Assembly (NCBI RefSeq): GCF_000281085.1
Contig: NZ_JH767528.1
Span: 152,201 to 216,200, forward strand
Direction: 5' to 3'
Source: Catenovulum agarivorans YM01
GTDB lineage: Bacteria; Pseudomonadota; Gammaproteobacteria; Enterobacterales; Alteromonadaceae
Length of the DNA: 64,000 nucleotides
Each line of letters starts with the position of its first letter. Positions within the stretch are counted from its first letter, which is position 1. Under the pieces are notes generated by a model that made no database searches, was not told where the DNA came from, and saw only the letters and a list, made by a program, of their open reading frames with translations. Of this stretch, positions 1 to 8,511 are shown piece after piece. The position numbers and the translations under genes were made by a program.

Positions 1-89
1 ACAGTTTTTGTGGTTTGTATTAGGCTTGTCGCCATTATTGTTTGTGTTAACAGGTGGTTACATTTATTTAAAAAGAAAGTGGTTTTGAA

Positions 90-108
90 AATAATAATAA
101 TTATCATT
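90..108 (+). promoter_or_regulatory. Fur-like box upstream of TonB receptor
   Basis: The 19 bases match the classical Fur consensus (GATAATGATAATCATTATC) at 14 of 19 positions and lie 56 bases before the receptor start. A Fur site fits an iron-siderophore receptor. The region is AT-rich, so some resemblance is expected by chance. Confidence 0.55.
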
Positions 109-163
109 TGCTTGTGTTGGTCATTTACCCTAGAATGCGCGCACTTTTTACAGGAGCGCATAT

Positions 164-2293
164 ATGAAAAATACACCACTTTCACTTGTTAGTTTAGCTG
201 TTGCCGCAGCTGTTAGTTTGCCAAACTTAGCTTGGGCTAATGACGAGCAAGACAGTATGGAAAACATCATAGTGACAGGAAGTCGTGTAATCGAAAGCAT
301 TGATGAAGTTCCGGCTTCAATCACAGTAATCAGCTCAGAAAAAATTCAACAACACTTAAAAGTATCACCAGAAATACAGAGTTTATTGTCTATGTATGTG
401 CCAGGTATGGCACCTGATACAGGCAGCTCAAGCAATACTGGCCAAACATTACGTGGACGTAAACCGTTAGTGATGATTGACGGTGTACCACAATCTACCC
501 CACTGCGTAACGGTTCTTTGGGGGTGAAAACACTTGATCCAAGTGCAATTGAACGCATCGAAATTATTAAAGGTGCAACTTCAATATTTGGTAATGGTGC
601 AGCTGGCGGTATCATCAACTACATCACTAAAAAGGCCAGCAAAGAACAAGTTGCCGGACAAGTGAGTTTATCAAGCCGTTTTAGCGCGGTTAAACTAGAA
701 GAAAGTGCAGGTGGCCGTATTGAAGGTGCATTGCACGGTACATTAGATAAATTCAGCTATTTAGTTACAGCAAGCTACGAAGAAAATGGCGTACAGCGTG
801 ACGCTGAAGGTGACATTCTTGGCCTTCAATACGGTATGTCAGATTCTGTTACACAAAACTATTTTACCCGTTTAGCTTACCAATTTGACCAAGATAAATC
901 GTTGCAGATGAGCTATAACTTTTATAGTTCACAGCAAAAAACTGATTTAGGTGATGTGGTTGGCGACATAAATCAAGGTGAAAAAACCTACGCTATCCAT
1001 GTACCAAAAGAGTTGCAAAAACGTGGTAAACCTCAAGGCCCAGAAGGTAATACTAACTTCACTTTAAAATATACCGACAACAACGTTTTTCAAAATACCC
1101 AACTAACAGTTGATTTTTACAAACAAAATATTGAAAACGTCTTTTTCTTCTCAACCTCATTAGCCAACCCTGCTGAAGGTTATGATGGTGGTCAATCTGT
1201 TATCAAATCAGACAAAACTGGTGCGCGCGCAACTTTCAATTCTATGTTTGATTTAGCTTTTGCTGACGTAACATTAATTTATGGTGTGGATGCATTAAGA
1301 GACGTGACTTCACAACCACTTGTTGACGGCCGTATTTGGGTGCCTGAAATGGATATGAAAAACCTAGCTGGCTTTGTTCAATCTAAATGGGTAGTGGACG
1401 ATGCTATTATCTTTAAACTCGGTGTGCGCCAAGACAACATTGATTTAGCGGTAGATGATTATAAAACCCTAGTGTTATGTCGTAATGCTTGTTCTGAAGA
1501 GTTTGAAGTAAAAGGTGATACGCTAAAATATAACGCAACAACCTACAATGCGGGTGTGAAGGTTAAATACACTCCTTATTTCCAACCTTTCTTTAGTTAT
1601 TCACAAGGTGCAGATATTTCTGATATCGGCCGTTTGTTGCGCAGCGCAACTGTAACTGATATTGCAGATATCCGTACTGAAGCTTCAATTATCGATAACT
1701 ATGAAGTCGGTTTTACTTCAAACATTAATTCAGCTTTAAGATTTGAAGTTGCGGCTTACCGCAGTACTTCTGAATTGGGTACAACCAATAGTTATGATGA
1801 AAAAACGGGTATTTATATGCCGGTACGTGCACCACAACGCATTTGGGGTTACGAAGCTTTGGTTGATGCGCAGCTACATGAAACTTTGCAGTTGGTCGCA
1901 ACTTATAGTTATGTAGAAGGTAAAAATACCGAAGCGGATGTGTACTTAGGTAGCCAAGCGATTTCACCACCAAAAGGTACTTTGAGCTTAAACTGGCGTC
2001 CAACTGATGCCTTATCTGTCACTTTGAACCATTTATATGTGGGTGATAGAGACAGATTTGCTGCAAACGCAGAAGGAAACTACACGGTTGATCAACGCCC
2101 GGTAGAAAGCTATCAAGTAACCCATTTATCAACTCAATATCAAGTTAGCAATAACTTATCAGCCTTTATGGGTGTAGAGAATTTGTTTAACAAAGACTAC
2201 TTCTCAGCACGAGCACAATCGTACACTTATGGTGGCTACAATGTTAAAGGGTTAGGCACAACGGTTAACTTAGGTGTGCAATATAACTTTTAA
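164..2293 (+). CDS. TonB-dependent siderophore receptor
   Basis: Outer-membrane receptor of 709 residues, probably importing a ferric siderophore with TonB-ExbBD energy. A signal peptide ends near LAWA (residue 25). A TonB box (ENIIV, residues 33-37) is followed by a plug domain (about 45-160, with the typical IERIEIIKGATSIFGNGAAG stretch) and a C-terminal barrel ending in Phe. Barrel character (FxxYSQG, ENLFNKDY, NLGVQYNF) resembles the IutA/hydroxamate receptor branch, but the ligand cannot be fixed from sequence alone. An AGGAG ribosome site at 152-156 supports the start. The Fur-like box upstream suggests iron repression. No siderophore biosynthesis or ABC import genes are adjacent, so it probably takes up an exogenous siderophore. 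Confidence 0.9.
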   Translation: MKNTPLSLVSLAVAAAVSLPNLAWANDEQDSMENIIVTGSRVIESIDEVPASITVISSEKIQQHLKVSPEIQSLLSMYVPGMAPDTGSSSNTGQTLRGRKPLVMIDGVPQSTPLRNGSLGVKTLDPSAIERIEIIKGATSIFGNGAAGGIINYITKKASKEQVAGQVSLSSRFSAVKLEESAGGRIEGALHGTLDKFSYLVTASYEENGVQRDAEGDILGLQYGMSDSVTQNYFTRLAYQFDQDKSLQMSYNFYSSQQKTDLGDVVGDINQGEKTYAIHVPKELQKRGKPQGPEGNTNFTLKYTDNNVFQNTQLTVDFYKQNIENVFFFSTSLANPAEGYDGGQSVIKSDKTGARATFNSMFDLAFADVTLIYGVDALRDVTSQPLVDGRIWVPEMDMKNLAGFVQSKWVVDDAIIFKLGVRQDNIDLAVDDYKTLVLCRNACSEEFEVKGDTLKYNATTYNAGVKVKYTPYFQPFFSYSQGADISDIGRLLRSATVTDIADIRTEASIIDNYEVGFTSNINSALRFEVAAYRSTSELGTTNSYDEKTGIYMPVRAPQRIWGYEALVDAQLHETLQLVATYSYVEGKNTEADVYLGSQAISPPKGTLSLNWRPTDALSVTLNHLYVGDRDRFAANAEGNYTVDQRPVESYQVTHLSTQYQVSNNLSAFMGVENLFNKDYFSARAQSYTYGGYNVKGLGTTVNLGVQYNF

Positions 2294-2320
2294 TTAAAGT
2301 AAGCTCAGTTAGCTTAAACT

Positions 2321-2348
2321 ACAAAAAGTCGCGTAGGCGACTTTTTGT
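2321..2348. terminator. Bidirectional-type terminator hairpin
   Basis: A perfect 12-bp stem (ACAAAAAGTCGC / GCGACTTTTTGT) with a 4-base loop lies between the receptor and the convergent GST gene. The A-run on one arm and T-run on the other let it act in both directions. Confidence 0.85.
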
Positions 2349-2361
2349 GTTTTTGGTGATT

Positions 2362-2979
2362 TTATGAATTAGCCGGTATTGCGTGAGTTGCGCCTTCGCG
2401 CTCGTACGCCAACTTAAATTCAGGTAATTGGGCTATTTTTTCCACATGTTTAATCACATTATCGCCTAGCTTTATTGTTAGCTGCGGGAATACATTGCCC
2501 CAGCTTGCGTAAATAGCAATTAAATAATCCATGACTGAAAGTTTATCGCCAACTAAATAGGCATTATTGGCAAGCTGTTTATCCACTATTTGCCATAACT
2601 CGGAAATACGTTCAGCCATATTTTGATAAAAGTCATTTCTGGCCTGTGAATCTGGCATTTTAGTCATAGTTGCGAACAACTTACTATAAGCTGGATGAAG
2701 CGTGGCGTAACAAAACATCAGCCAATAATGGAATTGCTGTTTGTTGCTTATAGTGTCCAAAGCGACGCCGTGTTTTTCTAATAAATACAGAACAATGGCT
2801 GCGCCTTCAGTTAAAATTTTATCACCGTCTTGCAGCGCTGGTACTTGTTTGGTGGGGGCTATTTGTTGGTAATTATCCACTTGGTCAAAAGGGATAATTT
2901 CAACGGGTTGCTCTAACTGATTGAGCAAAATATGAATAGCGGTCGAGCAAGTGCCGGGCATAGTGTATAAGGTGTACAT
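2362..2979 (-). CDS. Glutathione S-transferase family protein
   Basis: A 205-residue cytosolic GST. The thioredoxin-like N-terminal domain (1-77) includes MPGTCSTAIHILL, KQVPAL with the cis-Pro, and LTEGAAIVLYL, where Glu-Gly-Ala occupies the glutathione-binding ES/EA position. The C-terminal helical domain (about 85-200) contains VMDYLIAIYASW. The CST segment near the N-terminus suggests a beta- or Ure2-like class with Cys/Ser chemistry. It is last in a three-gene minus-strand cluster, one base after the tautomerase gene, and the cluster is divergent from a LysR regulator. A role in detoxifying an electrophilic or aromatic compound is inferred from context. Confidence 0.85.
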   Translation of the reverse strand: MYTLYTMPGTCSTAIHILLNQLEQPVEIIPFDQVDNYQQIAPTKQVPALQDGDKILTEGAAIVLYLLEKHGVALDTISNKQQFHYWLMFCYATLHPAYSKLFATMTKMPDSQARNDFYQNMAERISELWQIVDKQLANNAYLVGDKLSVMDYLIAIYASWGNVFPQLTIKLGDNVIKHVEKIAQLPEFKLAYEREGATHAIPANS

Positions 2980-2980
2980 G

Positions 2981-3193
2981 TTATTTCTCCAAAAGGTGTT
3001 GTTGTCTAAATTGCATAACGGGTAAACCAGCGACGCCCCAGTTGTCTAAGTTAACTTCTTCAATGACAACAAAGGTGGTTTGTGGATCTTTATCTAAAAC
3101 TTGGCTGAGCATTTCAGTTGAACGTTTAATCAGTTCAGCTTTTTGAGCTTTGCTCACGCCTTCGTCTGTGACTTGAATGGTGACAATTGGCAT
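2981..3193 (-). CDS. 4-oxalocrotonate tautomerase family protein
   Basis: A 70-residue tautomerase-superfamily protein. After Met removal the N-terminus is Pro-Ile-Val, giving the catalytic Pro1. Two adjacent ATGs exist. The second (3193) lies five bases after a GGAG site and exposes Pro1, whereas the first would place Met before it, so I chose the second. The body (AELIKRSTEMLSQVL, TTFVVIEEV, NWGVAGLP) is typical of the family. Its start overlaps the stop of the upstream NTF2-fold gene, implying translational coupling. The substrate is unknown. Confidence 0.85.
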   Translation of the reverse strand: MPIVTIQVTDEGVSKAQKAELIKRSTEMLSQVLDKDPQTTFVVIEEVNLDNWGVAGLPVMQFRQQHLLEK

Positions 3194-3573
3194 CATGACT
3201 CCTTATCTATTTGGTAGTGGAATACTTTGCTGATTATTTGCCAGCGTCCATCAAGTTTGATTAAGCTGAGTAAATCGACAAAGTGTTTGGGTGGAATGCT
3301 GCATTTAACTTTGGCTAATGCTGTGCAGTCGCTGATTAGGTCTATTTGTACAATTTGATCTGTACGTGTTTGCTGTTTACTTGCAGGGGAAATGCGTTGT
3401 TCTACCATGGCAAAATAGTCTGGCATGGTTAGATTAACCAATTCGCCTGAGCTAGCTGTAATGTACTTTGCCTGTGGGTGAAACACCTGTTTCAATAAGC
3501 TGACATCACTGTGGTACAAAGCATCAAAATATTGCTGCAATACTTGTTTAATCGTCTGTTGAGTTTCATCCAT
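3193..3573 (-). CDS. NTF2-fold (SnoaL/lumazine-binding-like) protein
   Basis: A 126-residue single-domain protein with the NTF2-like cone-fold pattern: an N-terminal helix (IKQVLQQYFDALYHSDVSLLKQVFHPQAKY), a central strand pair, and the C-terminal LLSLIKLDGRWQIISKVFHYQ strands typical of the putative lumazine-binding family. It is first in the cluster with the tautomerase and GST genes and is transcribed away from the LysR gene. Such proteins are small enzymes or ligand binders; no specific substrate can be named. Confidence 0.7.
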   Translation of the reverse strand: MDETQQTIKQVLQQYFDALYHSDVSLLKQVFHPQAKYITASSGELVNLTMPDYFAMVEQRISPASKQQTRTDQIVQIDLISDCTALAKVKCSIPPKHFVDLLSLIKLDGRWQIISKVFHYQIDKES

Positions 3574-3662
3574 TGTTTAACTCCCGTAGTCATTTGTTTT
3601 GCAGTGTACATAGCGGTGCTTTGTTGATAAATTCACAGAAAATGCACAACGGGTTTGCAAAT

Positions 3663-4535
3663 ATGCACAGTTGGGATGACTTTAGATACTTTTTACATGT
3701 GGTTGAAAGCGGCAGTTTTTCGCAAGCGGCTGCCAAATTAGGTGTTAATCACTCAACTGTATCTAGGCGTATACAAGCTTTGGAAACTGCACATGGGGTC
3801 AAGTTATTAGAGCGCACACAAATGGGTTATCAAATGACTGAAGCGGGCGCTTCTGTATTTGAATTAGCCGAAAAAATGCAGCAAGCCAATGTTGCTGCAT
3901 CGCGTATCTTACTTGGGCAAGATGCACGTTTAGCCGGTGAAATTAACTTAACCATGCCACATGAATTATTTGACCATGTATTGGCAAAACCTTTACGCCA
4001 ATTCACGCTTAATTACCCGGATATTCGGTTAAATTTGCAAGTGTCAAAAGGCTTGCACAATATGGCAAATCGTGAGGCTGATTTAGCCGTGCGCTTTACC
4101 GAAACCCCACCTGAGTATTTAATTGGCACTTGTGTCACGACCATGCAACATGCTTTTTATAAACATAAAGACTTGGATGTGCAAAAGCGCACACCGTTAA
4201 TTGTTTGGCAGCGTGATAAAGGCATACCACATTGGGCTTCGCAACTAACTGCGCCTGAGGTGGTGATGCAGGTAGATGATTTGCAATCTATGTATACTGC
4301 GGTTGAGGCTGGTTTTGGTCTTGCGAGAATGCCGTGTTTTATGCCGGATGTAATGCAAAATAATGATATTGAGCGTTTACCTCATCCATTGCCAAGATCT
4401 AACTGGGGCATATGGATTTTAAACCATGTTGATTTACGTCATACCGCGAGAATTCAAGTTTGTCGTAAGTATTTGCAGCAGGTATTACAACAAAATATTG
4501 CACTATTTGCCGGTGAGTGGTCGCAGCTTAAATGA
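3663..4535 (+). CDS. LysR family transcriptional regulator
   Basis: A DNA-binding regulator of about 290 residues. The N-terminal winged helix-turn-helix (FRYFLHVVESGSFSQAAAKLGVNHSTVSRRIQALE) is canonical for LysR proteins. The effector domain follows from about residue 90. The reading frame is open back to 3573, but the ATG at 3663 puts the helix-turn-helix at the usual distance, so I prefer it; an ATG at 3642 is the alternative. It is divergent from the NTF2/tautomerase/GST cluster, the classic arrangement in which LysR controls its neighbours. The inducer is unknown. Confidence 0.88.
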   Translation: MHSWDDFRYFLHVVESGSFSQAAAKLGVNHSTVSRRIQALETAHGVKLLERTQMGYQMTEAGASVFELAEKMQQANVAASRILLGQDARLAGEINLTMPHELFDHVLAKPLRQFTLNYPDIRLNLQVSKGLHNMANREADLAVRFTETPPEYLIGTCVTTMQHAFYKHKDLDVQKRTPLIVWQRDKGIPHWASQLTAPEVVMQVDDLQSMYTAVEAGFGLARMPCFMPDVMQNNDIERLPHPLPRSNWGIWILNHVDLRHTARIQVCRKYLQQVLQQNIALFAGEWSQLK

Positions 4536-4577
4536 GTTGGCCTATACTCATATTGAATTCAAGGGAATAAATAGTAT

Positions 4578-6239
4578 ATGCAGAGCATTTTCCTAAAATT
4601 TATCTTGCTGTTATTCAGTTGTTTATTCGCAACTATGCCAGTTAAAGCTAATTTGTTAACAGAGAATAAATTGACGCTACAAGACCAATCATTATGGTAC
4701 TTGTTGCAAGCAGATCAGTTAACTGATGTTCCACAGCTCATTAAACAATTCCCACAAGCATCTGCGACTACAGCATCCTTATTGGGGCAAAAGGGCGCGG
4801 TTTTGGCAAAAGTACCAATAGAAGCAAAACACGCGGGTGCTTGGTATGTAATGCCGGTGGCAAATTTTGTAGACCAAGGCCAAGCTTATTGGCAAGACGA
4901 GTCGGGTAATATTCAACAGGTAGCAGACTTCTCGCAATTCCAGCAAGCGCAGTCGGTTATCTTGATGCATGGGCAAGCATTTAAACTCACGTTAGAAAAA
5001 GCGACCACAGGTACATTGTGGATTTATCTACAGGCTAAACATTATCCAACACCAGTGCATATATCTGTTGTGTCGGAAAAACAATTTATTGCTAACTCGT
5101 TTGTTGTTAACTCGCTGTCTATCGTCACCATTACCGTAATGTTGATGCTGGCAATAATGGCGCTGATTTTATTTGTAAAAACGCGTTATCAAGTCGCGGC
5201 TTTTTGTTTCGGTTACCTGGGTTTACATGGGTTAGGTTGGGCAGCTGCGGCTGGCCTTGGACAAATTATTTATCCTATATCACCGGTTAATACTAGCTAT
5301 GCCGGTATGTACTTATTCCCGTTTGCCATTGGTTGCGCTAGTTATTTTGCCTATTACTTATTTAATTTTGATCGCTTTAAACAGCTAAAAAATCGTTTAT
5401 TAGTGTATTACGCCAATGCCGCATTCTTGTTGGGTGTAGTAATGGTATTGTTACCTTTTACTTGGGTGTTTTATTTATCGCATTTGCTTGCCGGTATATG
5501 GGTGTGGGTGAGTTTATTTGTTGGCTATAAAATGCTTAGCTTGCAAGACTTCAGAGCTAAATACTTTTTCACCGGTAACCTAGTGTATAGCCTGTCATTG
5601 GTTTACTACATGTTATCGCATTTCAGTGCCTTTGACGGCCCATCACCTGAGCTGGTTGTTATGTTGGCATTGTCGGTCGATTGTGTGTGTATTTTATTGT
5701 CCTTATCCGAATGGCTGAGGTTAAAACAGCAAGAGTTTAACCATGTTATGCATGAGTCTAGATTCGACGCGTTAACTGGGGTGGGTAATCGTTTATTATT
5801 AAATGAACAGCTAGCTGAGTTACAAAATCAATATTTGGTGGTTTTTATCGATTGCGACAGTATAAAAGAATTAAATGACCAGTTAGGCCATGCGAAGGGG
5901 GATAAGTTTTTAATCTATGTGGCTAACTTAATGCAGCAACAACTCGGCAATTTAGGCTTAGTTTTTCGCACCGGAGGTGATGAATTTATTTGGTTATGTG
6001 AAGTGACTCCTGAAAATAACCTAGCGAGTTTAACCATAAAGATTGAACAAATACTGGTTGATTTAAATGCTCAAGTAAAAGAGCGCTGGCCGCTATCTGG
6101 CGTTAGTTATGGCATAGCGACTAGTGAAGAAGGTAAATCGGCGTCGCATTGTTTATCTATTGCCGATAGCCGTATGTATCAATTGAAATCACAGCATAAA
6201 GCACAAGCTAGTGGGGCTGGTCATGGAGTCGAAAAATAA
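4578..6239 (+). CDS. Membrane diguanylate cyclase, 7TMR-DISM type
   Basis: A 553-residue protein predicted to make cyclic di-GMP. A signal peptide (1-24) leads to a periplasmic sensor domain (to about 170), then about seven membrane helices (175-385) in the 7TMR-DISM pattern, then a GGDEF domain (about 390-550). DALTGVGNR starts the cyclase fold, and the active-site GGDEF lies at residues 466-470, intact. The RxxD product-inhibition site usually found just upstream is absent (the segment reads GNLGLVF). The next gene overlaps its 3' end. Confidence 0.9.
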   Translation: MQSIFLKFILLLFSCLFATMPVKANLLTENKLTLQDQSLWYLLQADQLTDVPQLIKQFPQASATTASLLGQKGAVLAKVPIEAKHAGAWYVMPVANFVDQGQAYWQDESGNIQQVADFSQFQQAQSVILMHGQAFKLTLEKATTGTLWIYLQAKHYPTPVHISVVSEKQFIANSFVVNSLSIVTITVMLMLAIMALILFVKTRYQVAAFCFGYLGLHGLGWAAAAGLGQIIYPISPVNTSYAGMYLFPFAIGCASYFAYYLFNFDRFKQLKNRLLVYYANAAFLLGVVMVLLPFTWVFYLSHLLAGIWVWVSLFVGYKMLSLQDFRAKYFFTGNLVYSLSLVYYMLSHFSAFDGPSPELVVMLALSVDCVCILLSLSEWLRLKQQEFNHVMHESRFDALTGVGNRLLLNEQLAELQNQYLVVFIDCDSIKELNDQLGHAKGDKFLIYVANLMQQQLGNLGLVFRTGGDEFIWLCEVTPENNLASLTIKIEQILVDLNAQVKERWPLSGVSYGIATSEEGKSASHCLSIADSRMYQLKSQHKAQASGAGHGVEK

Positions 6240-6618
6240 GATGCAACTTGCTAGATACCTTGTTAGTTTCAGTTGGATCTATCATGGACTTTTTCCAAAA
6301 TTAATCCACATTGCGCCGCTGGAGCAATTGATGACCGCAAGCTTAGGTTTTTCTACTGAGCTGTCTTATTACATTACCAAAGCTGTCGGAGTTTCCGAGC
6401 TGCTGTTTGGCATCATTTTATTTATTTTCTACCGTAACCGAACAATTGTGCTTTTGAATATTGTTGCTCTGGTTGGTTTATTATTGTTTGTTGCTGTATT
6501 GCAACCACAACTATTAATCGAAGCATTTAATCCGGTAACAACCAATATTCCATTGATAGGACTCAGTTGGATTTTGTTGAATGAGGTGAAGGAGCAAAAG
6601 CGGCTAGATGTGAGTTAA
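6223..6618 (+). CDS. DoxX-like membrane protein
   Basis: A 131-residue protein with four predicted membrane helices. It matches DoxX-like proteins in the first-helix pattern (SWIYHGLFPKLIHI), the acidic turn in the second helix (VGVSELLFGIIL) and overall length. It overlaps the end of the diguanylate cyclase by 17 bases. A GTG at 6211 and an ATG at 6241 are alternative starts; I prefer 6223 because a GGGG stretch sits eight bases upstream. Function unknown. Confidence 0.7.
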   Translation: MESKNKMQLARYLVSFSWIYHGLFPKLIHIAPLEQLMTASLGFSTELSYYITKAVGVSELLFGIILFIFYRNRTIVLLNIVALVGLLLFVAVLQPQLLIEAFNPVTTNIPLIGLSWILLNEVKEQKRLDVS

Positions 6619-6647
6619 CCTAGGCTCGTCGCTGATATTCAGCGAGT

Positions 6648-6890
6648 TTAAAATACCACCTCAACAAAATGTGGGTTATCAACTGTTATGCGTAACTTAG
6701 CTATCGAGTCGAGTACAACTAGTGTGTCTTTGCCTGTAATATTTATTTTTATACATTCTTCGCGGGCGTCATTGCGGGTGGTATCTAGTGCTGTGCCTAT
6801 AATGCTGCCACCATTTTTTAGCGTGAGTTGGATGGGATAGTTAAATAAACAGACTATTTCTATATAGTCGTAGTCGCTGCAACTTATCAT
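6648..6890 (-). CDS. rof: Rof-type Rho-binding antiterminator
   Basis: An 80-residue protein resembling E. coli Rof (YaeO), which binds Rho and inhibits Rho-dependent termination. It shows the family pattern: an ISCSDYDYIEIVCLF start, then LTLKNGGSIIGTALDTTRN, EECIKI, and a hydrophobic strand pair with LDSIAKLRI. The frame stays open to a TTG at 6902, but the ATG at 6890 has GAG seven bases upstream and starts at the family's usual position. It lies immediately beyond the terminator of the lipoprotein gene. Identity rests on motif similarity only. Confidence 0.75.
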   Translation of the reverse strand: MISCSDYDYIEIVCLFNYPIQLTLKNGGSIIGTALDTTRNDAREECIKINITGKDTLVVLDSIAKLRITVDNPHFVEVVF

Positions 6891-6905
6891 GGTTTTTCTC
6901 AAAAA

Positions 6906-6934
6906 AAGATAACCCGCGCTTGGCGGGTTATCTT
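6906..6934 (-). terminator. Rho-independent terminator
   Basis: A perfect 12-bp stem (AAGATAACCCGC and its complement) with a 5-base loop. Read on the minus strand it is followed by seven T residues, a textbook intrinsic terminator for the lipoprotein gene ending at 6951. Confidence 0.9.
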
Positions 6935-6950
6935 GGTAAATTGATTGATT

Positions 6951-7484
6951 TTATTCGTCTTTAGTTAACGGCATTAAGTTATTGTATAACTCGCTGGCTA
7001 AATAAGCTTGGTCGTTATCTGGCAATTCACCTTTGCCTAATTTAACTTCGAGTATGCTTTCAATTTCACTTTTGTCTCTATCACCAAAACTCATATTTAA
7101 GCCAACGCTAGTGCTTGGTTCGCTGCGCGTGCGACAGCCAAGTAATCCACATTCGCGGTAAACATTGTGGTTGCGACCAACAGATACTCCACTTTGAGGA
7201 CTCACTCTTTCTTTATCGATTATGGTTTCGCGGTTGGTTACGACAAACCAGTCATAATCGTTTAGTTTAGTTAACTCAGCTGCACGCAATAACGCAAAGT
7301 TCATCGCCTGTGCTCTGTCGTCGCTGCGGTGTTTAAAATGCACGCGGTATTTGTCTTCGGTTAGTTTGACTTCTTTATAGCCAAAGCCATTATCTTTTGC
7401 CGGACGATATGCCGGTTGGCTGGCACACGCCGAAATTAAAATAACACTGATTAAAGTTAATACTAGTTTGTTTAAGCTGTTCAT
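6951..7484 (-). CDS. Conserved lipoprotein (CC0125/CC1285-like)
   Basis: A 177-residue predicted lipoprotein. The signal peptide ends in LISAC, with the lipidated Cys at about residue 20. The mature part has the pattern GFGYKEVKLTEDKYRVHF...RAQAMNFALLRAAELTKLNDYDWFVV, typical of a widespread family of small envelope lipoproteins of unknown function. It contains a Cys pair (ECGLLGCR) in a flexible stretch. It is monocistronic, ending at a strong terminator. I cannot assign a role beyond an envelope location. Confidence 0.75.
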   Translation of the reverse strand: MNSLNKLVLTLISVILISACASQPAYRPAKDNGFGYKEVKLTEDKYRVHFKHRSDDRAQAMNFALLRAAELTKLNDYDWFVVTNRETIIDKERVSPQSGVSVGRNHNVYRECGLLGCRTRSEPSTSVGLNMSFGDRDKSEIESILEVKLGKGELPDNDQAYLASELYNNLMPLTKDE

Positions 7485-7541
7485 AATGTGTACCTCTTAT
7501 CAATATAACCTTTAGCACGGGGTCTGCATTGCATGTGCTAG

Positions 7542-7705
7542 AGCGATAATTTAGAGCAAAATCTCTTTTTATGGGCGAATCAAGACCGAAGCATCGCTTC
7601 GCAGCTTGATGAGGTGGAGCCATGGAAGGCGACAGGGCCTGCCCTTCATGGACGAATTCCAACTCTAAAACTCCCATGTTGTACTGTTTTTGCGAAAATT
7701 ATGCT
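7542..7705 (-). repeat. Dispersed inverted-end element, long form
   Basis: A 164-bp noncoding element bounded by imperfect inverted ends: AGCGATAATTTAGAGCAAAA on the left and AGCATAATTTTCGCAAAA read inward from the right. On the minus strand its interior matches the element at 24913-25078, including CTCCACCTCA, the CGAAGC..GCTTCG hairpin and TTCGCCCAT. An open frame crosses it but looks incidental. Confidence 0.7.
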
Positions 7706-7737
7706 CGAGTACATGCGTGACTCCCGATGCGACCAAT

Positions 7738-8511
7738 TTACTTCACTTGCCACTTATTTTGTTTAAGCGATTGCTCCTGCTGCGGCATTAAAAAGTCGCT
7801 GCTGATCATCGCATCAATGCTTTGCTGCATTAACTGTTCTGCTCCGACATTGCTTGACGACGCCGTACCAGACGCAGTTTGATATTCATTATTCGCTGTT
7901 TCAGGGTAAAAACTCGCAACTTTTTGCCAGTTGTCACCACTCTTACAGGCTATGTGTTTACTAATCTCACCAGCAGAGGATGAAACTTTATATTGGCGGC
8001 AAACTTGTTGACTGTAGTTAATAAAAGTTAACTCAGGGGTCAGTGTGCTGCCGTCATCCAAACTAAAAGCATCGCCAGATAGGCTGTTTTCTAAAACCGC
8101 CGCTTGTTGTTGCCAATTATCAGTTGCCGTTGGTAATGATGTTTGAGTTTGGCTAAATACGCCTAACATCACACCCGCAACTAACGCGACACTGGCAGCT
8201 TGCGCAGCATGTTCAGATAAAAACTGACTCAACTGCTTAACAGGTTTTTTCCAGCTGGCCATTTCAACCACATTCGACTCAGTTTGGGTTGCTGCACTTG
8301 GCTGTGCCAATAAGTCATTTAACCCTTGTGGCAATGGCTGATCATCAATCTGGCTATAGGTGGCTCTAATTTGTTCATCCACCATACTCAGTTCGGCTAA
8401 ACGCATGGCAATTTGTTCGTCGTCGGCTATTTGCTGACGAATTTCCGCCATTTCATTTTCAGCTAGTTCAGCATCTAAAAAGGCTGAAAGTTTTTCATCT
8501 GTAATCTTCAT
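7738..8511 (-). CDS. Transmembrane anti-sigma factor
   Basis: A 257-residue membrane protein predicted to hold the adjacent ECF sigma factor inactive. The N-terminal cytoplasmic region (EKLSAFLDAELAENEMAEIRQQIADDE) matches the anti-sigma helix pattern but has no HxxxCxxC zinc motif. One membrane helix lies at about 104-120. The periplasmic part (about 140 residues) contains two Cys residues that could pair. Its start overlaps the sigma gene stop by four bases (ATGA), implying coupled, stoichiometric translation. A periplasmic signal, possibly proteolytic, would release the sigma factor (inference). Confidence 0.85.
   Translation of the reverse strand: MKITDEKLSAFLDAELAENEMAEIRQQIADDEQIAMRLAELSMVDEQIRATYSQIDDQPLPQGLNDLLAQPSAATQTESNVVEMASWKKPVKQLSQFLSEHAAQAASVALVAGVMLGVFSQTQTSLPTATDNWQQQAAVLENSLSGDAFSLDDGSTLTPELTFINYSQQVCRQYKVSSSAGEISKHIACKSGDNWQKVASFYPETANNEYQTASGTASSSNVGAEQLMQQSIDAMISSDFLMPQQEQSLKQNKWQVK

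Noticed and set aside
4564..4577. GGAATAA before the diguanylate cyclase as a fourth ECF promoter
   Set aside because: It lies only eight bases before the start codon and no CGTTA follows at the right spacing; AAGGGA there is more likely a ribosome site.
7390..7677. A 95-codon minus-strand frame overlapping the lipoprotein gene start
   Set aside because: Most of it lies in the dispersed element and the rest overlaps the lipoprotein gene in another frame; no family resemblance.
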